A stretch of DNA of 64,000 nt, from the NCBI RefSeq assembly GCF_031085295.1, contig NZ_JAVFWO010000002.1:806001-870000 (forward strand), read 5' to 3'. Both the position numbers and the translations under genes were made by a program. This document shows, piece after piece, positions 60,529 through 64,000 of the stretch. This DNA comes from Microbacterium psychrotolerans. GTDB lineage: Bacteria; Actinomycetota; Actinomycetes; Actinomycetales; Microbacteriaceae. The first letter of the stretch is position 1, and each line of letters starts with the position of its first letter. The notes beneath the pieces were generated by a model, which worked only from the letters and a program-made list of their open reading frames with translations, had not been told where the DNA came from and ran no database searches.

Positions 60529-61218
60529 GTGATGTCACACAGAGTTCACAAACGGCTCTCAGCCCCCGTCGCGGCGCTGGTCGCCGCCTTGCTCGCCGCC
60601 TTCGCACTCGTGCTGGTCACGGCATCCCCTGCCGACGCGCATGATGAGCTGCTGGGCAGCGATCCCGCCGCCGACAGCAGCCTCGACGCTCTTCCCGCGC
60701 AGCTCACGCTCACGTTCAGCGCCGAGATCGCCGACGACGAGGGCGCGTCGGTCGTGGAGGTGACGGATGCCGCGGGCGCCACGCTCACCGCCGGCGCGCC
60801 GGTCGTGAACGACAACGTGCTGACGCAGCCCCTCGCGGGTGAGGCGTCCGGTGCGGTCACAGTGCTGTGGAAGGTCGTATCGAGCGACGGGCATCCCATC
60901 TCGGGCGAGTTCTCGTTCGCAGTCGCAGGAGCGCCGTCGCCCACCCCGACGGCATCGCCGACGCCGTCGGAGACGGCGACCGCTGCGCCGACGGAGACCG
61001 TCGAACCCACCCCGACCGCCACGAGCCTGCCGACCTCCGACGACGCACCGAGCGCGTGGCCGTGGGTCGTCGCAGGACTGCTGGCGCTCGCGCTGATCGC
61101 CGCCGTCGTGTACCTGCTGGTGTCGCGTTCGCGGCGCGAGAAGGCCCTCACCGGCCCGTCTGCGAGCGCTCCGGGCGGCCCCTCGCCGCCCGGATCCCCG
61201 CCCTCGGCCGACCACTAG
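60529..61218 (+). CDS. copC: CopC-domain copper-resistance protein with membrane anchor
   Basis: A 229-residue exported protein. The signal peptide is cut near SPADA, leaving His as the first mature residue (HDELLGSDPAADSS), the usual Cu(II)-binding N terminus of CopC. The beta-barrel domain ends with the second copper His in DGHPISGEFSF. A Thr/Pro-rich linker and a C-terminal membrane helix (WPWVVAGLLALALIAAVVYL) anchor it. A CopD partner is not adjacent. Start is GTG 60529 or ATG 60532; the promoter favours the former. It probably shuttles copper outside the cell. Confidence 0.9.
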   Translation: MMSHRVHKRLSAPVAALVAALLAAFALVLVTASPADAHDELLGSDPAADSSLDALPAQLTLTFSAEIADDEGASVVEVTDAAGATLTAGAPVVNDNVLTQPLAGEASGAVTVLWKVVSSDGHPISGEFSFAVAGAPSPTPTASPTPSETATAAPTETVEPTPTATSLPTSDDAPSAWPWVVAGLLALALIAAVVYLLVSRSRREKALTGPSASAPGGPSPPGSPPSADH

Positions 61219-61221
61219 GCT
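61216..61221 (+). promoter_or_regulatory. -10 box TAGGCT of lpd, overlapping the copC stop codon
   Basis: TAGGCT, six bases, then ATG 61228. Its TAG is the stop codon of copC. Confidence 0.5.
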
Positions 61222-61227
61222 GGAAGC

Positions 61228-62625
61228 ATGCCTCACTACGACGTCGCCATCCTCGGCGCGGGGCCCGGCGGGTACGTCGCGGCCGTCCGTGCTTCTCAGC
61301 TCGGCCTCAAGGTCGCGATCATCGAAGAGAAGTACTGGGGCGGTGTCTGCCTCAACGTCGGCTGCATCCCCTCGAAGGCTCTGCTCAAGAACGCCGACCT
61401 CGCGCACCAGTTCCACCACAAGGCCGATCTGTTCGGCATCTCGGGTGACGTGCACTTCGACTTCGGCGTCGCGTGGGATCGCAGCCGCAAGGTGGCCGAT
61501 ACCCATGTCAAGGGCATCCACTACCTGATGAAGAAGAACAAGGTCGACGAGTACGAGGGACGCGGATCGTTCACCGGTCCGAACACGATCCGCGTGACCA
61601 AGGCCGACGGCTCCACCGAGGACGTCACCTTCGACAACGCGATCATCTCAACCGGCTCGAAGGTCCGCCTGCTCCCGGGCGTGCAGATCGGCGGCAACAT
61701 CGTCACGTACGAGGAGCAGATCCTCGCCCGCGACCTGCCGCAGTCGATCGTCATCGTCGGCGCCGGCGCCATCGGCATGGAGTTCGCCTTCGTCATGGTG
61801 AACTACGGCGTCAAGGTCACGATCATCGAGTTCCTCGACCGTGCGCTGCCCAACGAGGACGCCGATGTCTCCAAGGAGATCGCGCGCCAGTACAAGAATT
61901 ACGGCGTCGACATCCTCACCTCGACCAAGGTCGAGACCGTCGTCGACCAGGGCGACAAGGTCACCGTGACCTACACCGCCAAGGACGGCTCCACCGGCTC
62001 GATCGACGCCGACAAGGTCATGATGTCGATCGGCTTCGCCGCCAACGTCGAGGGCTTCGGGCTCGAGAACACCGGCGTGAAGCTCACCGACCGCGGCGCC
62101 ATCGACATCGACGACCACATGCGCACCAACGTGCCGCACATCTACGCGATCGGAGACGTCACGGCCAAGCTGCAGCTGGCCCACGTGGCCGAGGCGCAGG
62201 GCGTCGTGGCCGCCGAGACGATCGGCAAGGCCGAGACGATGACCCTCGGCGACTACCGCATGATGCCGCGCGCGACGTTCTGCTCGCCGCAGGTGGCTTC
62301 GTTCGGCCTCACCGAGCAGCAGGCGCGCGACGCCGGCTACGACGTCAAGGTCGCGAAGTTCCCGTTCTCGGCGAACGGCAAGGCGAACGGCCTGGGCGAG
62401 CCCATCGGCTTCGTCAAGCTCATCGCGGACGGCGAGCACCTCGAGCTGCTCGGCGGTCACCTCATCGGCCCCGACGTCTCGGAGCTGCTGCCCGAGCTGA
62501 CGCTGGCGCAGAAGTGGGACCTCACCGCTCTCGAGGCCGCGCGCAACGTCCACACGCACCCGACGCTGTCGGAGGCCGTGCAGGAGGCCTTCCACGGCCT
62601 CGCCGGCCACATGATCAACCTCTGA
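61228..62625 (+). CDS. lpdA: dihydrolipoyl dehydrogenase
   Basis: A 465-residue flavoprotein, the E3 component of pyruvate and 2-oxoglutarate dehydrogenases. FAD binding [17 protein letters not shown] opens it; the redox disulfide is Cys41-Cys46 in [13 protein letters not shown] binding is [13 protein letters not shown], and the dimer-interface His-Glu pair is HTHPTLSE near the end. ATG 61228 is exactly six bases from TAGGCT, leaderless. GarA, which controls the complex it serves, is encoded nearby. Confidence 0.96.
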   Translation: MPHYDVAILGAGPGGYVAAVRASQLGLKVAIIEEKYWGGVCLNVGCIPSKALLKNADLAHQFHHKADLFGISGDVHFDFGVAWDRSRKVADTHVKGIHYLMKKNKVDEYEGRGSFTGPNTIRVTKADGSTEDVTFDNAIISTGSKVRLLPGVQIGGNIVTYEEQILARDLPQSIVIVGAGAIGMEFAFVMVNYGVKVTIIEFLDRALPNEDADVSKEIARQYKNYGVDILTSTKVETVVDQGDKVTVTYTAKDGSTGSIDADKVMMSIGFAANVEGFGLENTGVKLTDRGAIDIDDHMRTNVPHIYAIGDVTAKLQLAHVAEAQGVVAAETIGKAETMTLGDYRMMPRATFCSPQVASFGLTEQQARDAGYDVKVAKFPFSANGKANGLGEPIGFVKLIADGEHLELLGGHLIGPDVSELLPELTLAQKWDLTALEAARNVHTHPTLSEAVQEAFHGLAGHMINL

Positions 62626-62640
62626 TCACAGCCTGACGCC

Positions 62641-62679
62641 GAAACGCCCCGGATCCTCTCGAAGGGTCCGGGGCGTTTC
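62641..62679 (+). terminator. 13-bp hairpin terminator after lpdA
   Basis: GAAACGCCCCGGA (62641-62653) pairs with TCCGGGGCGTTTC (62667-62679), with a short T-run just inside the 3' arm. It lies fifteen bases past the stop codon. Confidence 0.85.
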
Positions 62680-62708
62680 CTCGTCGAGCGAGCCTGCGAG
62701 GCGAAGTG

Positions 62709-63362
62709 TCAGGCGCCGAGCGCGCGGGCCAGTTTCGAGGCGGATGCCGCGGGCCGGCCTCCTGCGCGTCGCACCGCGGCGTCGGCGGCGCCGAAGAGCG
62801 CCGCACGGTCGTCCGCGGCACCGGGTGCGGCGGGGCCGAGCTCGAACTCCCACTCCCGCCAGGTGCGTTCCACGCCGTCGCGCTCGTCGGTGGCGACCAC
62901 CCGGTCGTCGACGAACTCGGCGACGACGCCGCCCTCGGCATCGCACAGGGCGTACGCCGTGCGCTGGTTGCGGATGCGCGCGATCGGCGCGAGGTGCGAT
63001 GTCACCGAGACCGCCGCGAGGGCGTCGGCGACGGCATCCGGAACCGTGTCGTCGGTGCCGAGCGGCCAGTGCAGCTCGACCCGGCCGCCCTCCGCGTCGC
63101 GGGGACCCTTGATGTGCCAGCCCTCGTCGGGACCGCCGGTGCGGCGGCGCACCGCGTAGCCGGCGTGCGCAAGGGCGAGGTCGTCACTGTCGAGGTACAC
63201 GGCGTCGAGCGCGCGAGGCTCGGCCGCGCCGACAGACGACACCCCGGGCAGACCCGACCAGTCGGGCAGCGGGGTGTCGTCCTCGACGTCGAACTTCAGC
63301 TCGACCTCGACCGAATGGCTCGGTTCGGTCGGCTCCGCAGGGTGCTTGTCAGCGGCGCTCAC
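62709..63362 (-). CDS. CYTH domain-containing protein
   Basis: A 217-residue CYTH protein (adenylate cyclase / thiamine triphosphatase fold). The metal-binding ExExK motif is VEVELKF near residue 20; basic and acidic residues along later strands (YAVRRRTGG, WHIKGPRD, RVELHWPL) fit a triphosphate tunnel. It probably hydrolyses a triphosphate such as inorganic tripolyphosphate. GTG 63362 lies inside the end of the preceding gene (14 bases), so translation is coupled. Confidence 0.82.
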   Translation of the reverse strand: MSAADKHPAEPTEPSHSVEVELKFDVEDDTPLPDWSGLPGVSSVGAAEPRALDAVYLDSDDLALAHAGYAVRRRTGGPDEGWHIKGPRDAEGGRVELHWPLGTDDTVPDAVADALAAVSVTSHLAPIARIRNQRTAYALCDAEGGVVAEFVDDRVVATDERDGVERTWREWEFELGPAAPGAADDRAALFGAADAAVRRAGGRPAASASKLARALGA

Positions 63363-63582
63363 GAGCGGTGTCGCTGTACGGATCGATGTCGTCTTCGGCC
63401 TCGATGAACCAGAACTCGGCTTCGGTCGGTCCATCGCCGTCGCCCGTGTTCTCGGGCGCTCCCTTGCGCTCGTAGACGACCTGCGTCTCGCTGTAGGGGA
63501 CGATCAAGCGGTCGAGCTCGGGGTCTTCGAGGGGCAGGAGCTGCCCGTCGAGCGGGCCTCCGTGAAGTCGTGCGATGGCCAT
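63349..63582 (-). CDS. small protein upstream of the CYTH gene, function unknown
   Basis: A 77-residue protein (MAIARLHGGPLDGQLLPLED start), with a glycine-rich first strand, an aromatic segment VPYSETQVVYERKG and an acidic end (EAEDDIDPYSDTARERR). It overlaps the CYTH gene by 14 bases and is probably its operon partner. No cysteine cluster, signal peptide or membrane helix. Only a weak ribosome site precedes ATG 63582. Confidence 0.6.
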   Translation of the reverse strand: MAIARLHGGPLDGQLLPLEDPELDRLIVPYSETQVVYERKGAPENTGDGDGPTEAEFWFIEAEDDIDPYSDTARERR

Positions 63583-63706
63583 GACCCCAGCGTAGACCCG
63601 GCGCCCGACGCCATCCGCACCCTTGCACTCCGCAGGTGGCCGTGTCAGCGTACCGGCGATGTTCCCCGCGGCGACTCGCGTTGTTCGGCCGCCGCGGCGA
63701 CAGCGG

Positions 63707-63720
63707 TGCAAGCGCTTCCA
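63707..63720 (+). promoter_or_regulatory. LacI/GalR-type operator in front of the glucan phosphorylase gene
   Basis: TGCAAGCGCTTCCA fits TGNAANCGNTTNCA, the consensus for LacI-family and CcpA-like repressors, at all ten defined positions. It sits over the -35 region, twelve bases before the TAGAAT -10 box, so a bound repressor would block transcription. A maltose or glucose-responsive LacI regulator is expected elsewhere. Confidence 0.7.
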
Positions 63721-63731
63721 GCTTCTGCCCC

Positions 63732-63737
63732 TAGAAT
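63732..63737 (+). promoter_or_regulatory. -10 box TAGAAT of glgP, leaderless type
   Basis: TAGAAT, seven bases, then GTG 63745 with no Shine-Dalgarno. Confidence 0.5.
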
Positions 63738-63744
63738 CGCGAGC

Positions 63745-64000
63745 GTGAAGGCCATCCGAACGTTCACGGTCCGCCCTGTGCTGGCCGAAACCCTCGCCCC
63801 GCTCGATCGCCTCGCCTCGAACTGGCGCTGGTCGTGGAGTCGCGCGACGCACGCGCTGTTCGCCTCGATGGATCCCGCACTGTGGGACGACATCGGCGCC
63901 AACCCCGCACGCATGCTCGGCGCACTCGGTCAGTCTCGCCTCGACGAGCTCTCACGCGACGAGGAGTTCCTCGCGCGGGTCCGCGAAGAGGACGAGCGAC
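63745..64000 (+). CDS. glgP: alpha-glucan phosphorylase, N-terminal part (cut by window edge)
   Basis: The first 85 codons of a gene running off the window. The N terminus (VKAIRTFTVRPVLAETLAPL, then DRLASNWRWSWS) is characteristic of the DUF3417 domain that opens actinobacterial alpha-1,4-glucan phosphorylases (GlgP). The full enzyme of over 800 residues releases glucose-1-phosphate from glycogen. The GTG start is set by the -10 box seven bases upstream. Control by a LacI-type repressor is likely from the operator at 63707. Confidence 0.85.
   Translation, partial: MKAIRTFTVRPVLAETLAPLDRLASNWRWSWSRATHALFASMDPALWDDIGANPARMLGALGQSRLDELSRDEEFLARVREEDER

Overview
The window is about 70% G+C, densely packed actinobacterial chromosome. 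Gene content (aa3 oxidase ctaC-ctaD-ctaF, GarA with two MerR regulators, the IdsA / Rv2175c / PASTA-kinase / type II DAHP synthase neighbourhood, DivIVA and SepF in the division cluster) and the absence of mycolate or sporulation genes point to Microbacteriaceae, most likely Microbacterium. The family call is well supported. The genus is an inference.

Layout. 0.2-7.3 kb: rhodanese, PP2C phosphatase, cytochrome c oxidase operon, Fe-S carrier, M20 peptidase, DUF3043 membrane protein. 7.3-15.1 kb: pyrD, nrdR, hisD, a four-helix membrane protein and dnaE. 15.1-18.6 kb: an accessory patch (ECF sigma factor overlapping a CU044_5270-type membrane protein, DinB, GNAT, NUDIX). 18.6-39.0 kb: a long division and cell-wall (dcw) cluster, almost all on the minus strand, from mraZ (38.4 kb) down to lspA and a RluA-type pseudouridine synthase. 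It holds rsmH, an FtsL-like gene, pbpB, murF, mraY, murD, ftsW, murG, murC, ftsQ, ftsZ, yggS, sepF, yggT and divIVA. murE is not there. A plus-strand membrane-protein/GntR pair sits between murC and murG. 39.0-45.4 kb: polyprenyl synthase, Rv2175c-like DNA-binding protein, LysM/lysozyme-like secreted protein, PASTA Ser/Thr kinase, DAHP synthase. 45.5-49.7 kb: PlsC, ROK glucokinase, acyl-CoA ligase, peptide deformylase. 49.7-57.4 kb: acidic-tailed ParA/MinD ATPase, pyruvate carboxylase, chromosomal ParA, trans-sulfuration enzyme. 57.4-59.3 kb: GarA-FtsR-MerR. 59.6-64.0 kb: small Cys/His protein, Met/Cys-rich copper-type protein with CopC, dihydrolipoyl dehydrogenase, CYTH protein, and the start of an alpha-glucan phosphorylase cut by the window edge.

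How the genes connect. MraZ has a three-repeat box in front of its own gene and probably controls the division cluster. FtsR, whose homologue controls ftsZ in Corynebacterium, lies 35 kb from an ftsZ promoter region carrying two palindromes. The PASTA kinase, a PP2C phosphatase, GarA and the Rv2175c-like protein are components of Ser/Thr phosphosignalling between cell-wall state and central metabolism; pyruvate carboxylase and lpd lie in the same window.

Two window-wide patterns stand out. At least a dozen genes have a TANNNT box ending 6-8 bases before the start codon, the signature of leaderless mRNAs. The word GGATGCC/GGCATCC is several times commoner than base composition predicts. No gene-free stretch exceeds 300 bases. 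I saw no tRNA, rRNA, CRISPR array, insertion sequence or prophage.
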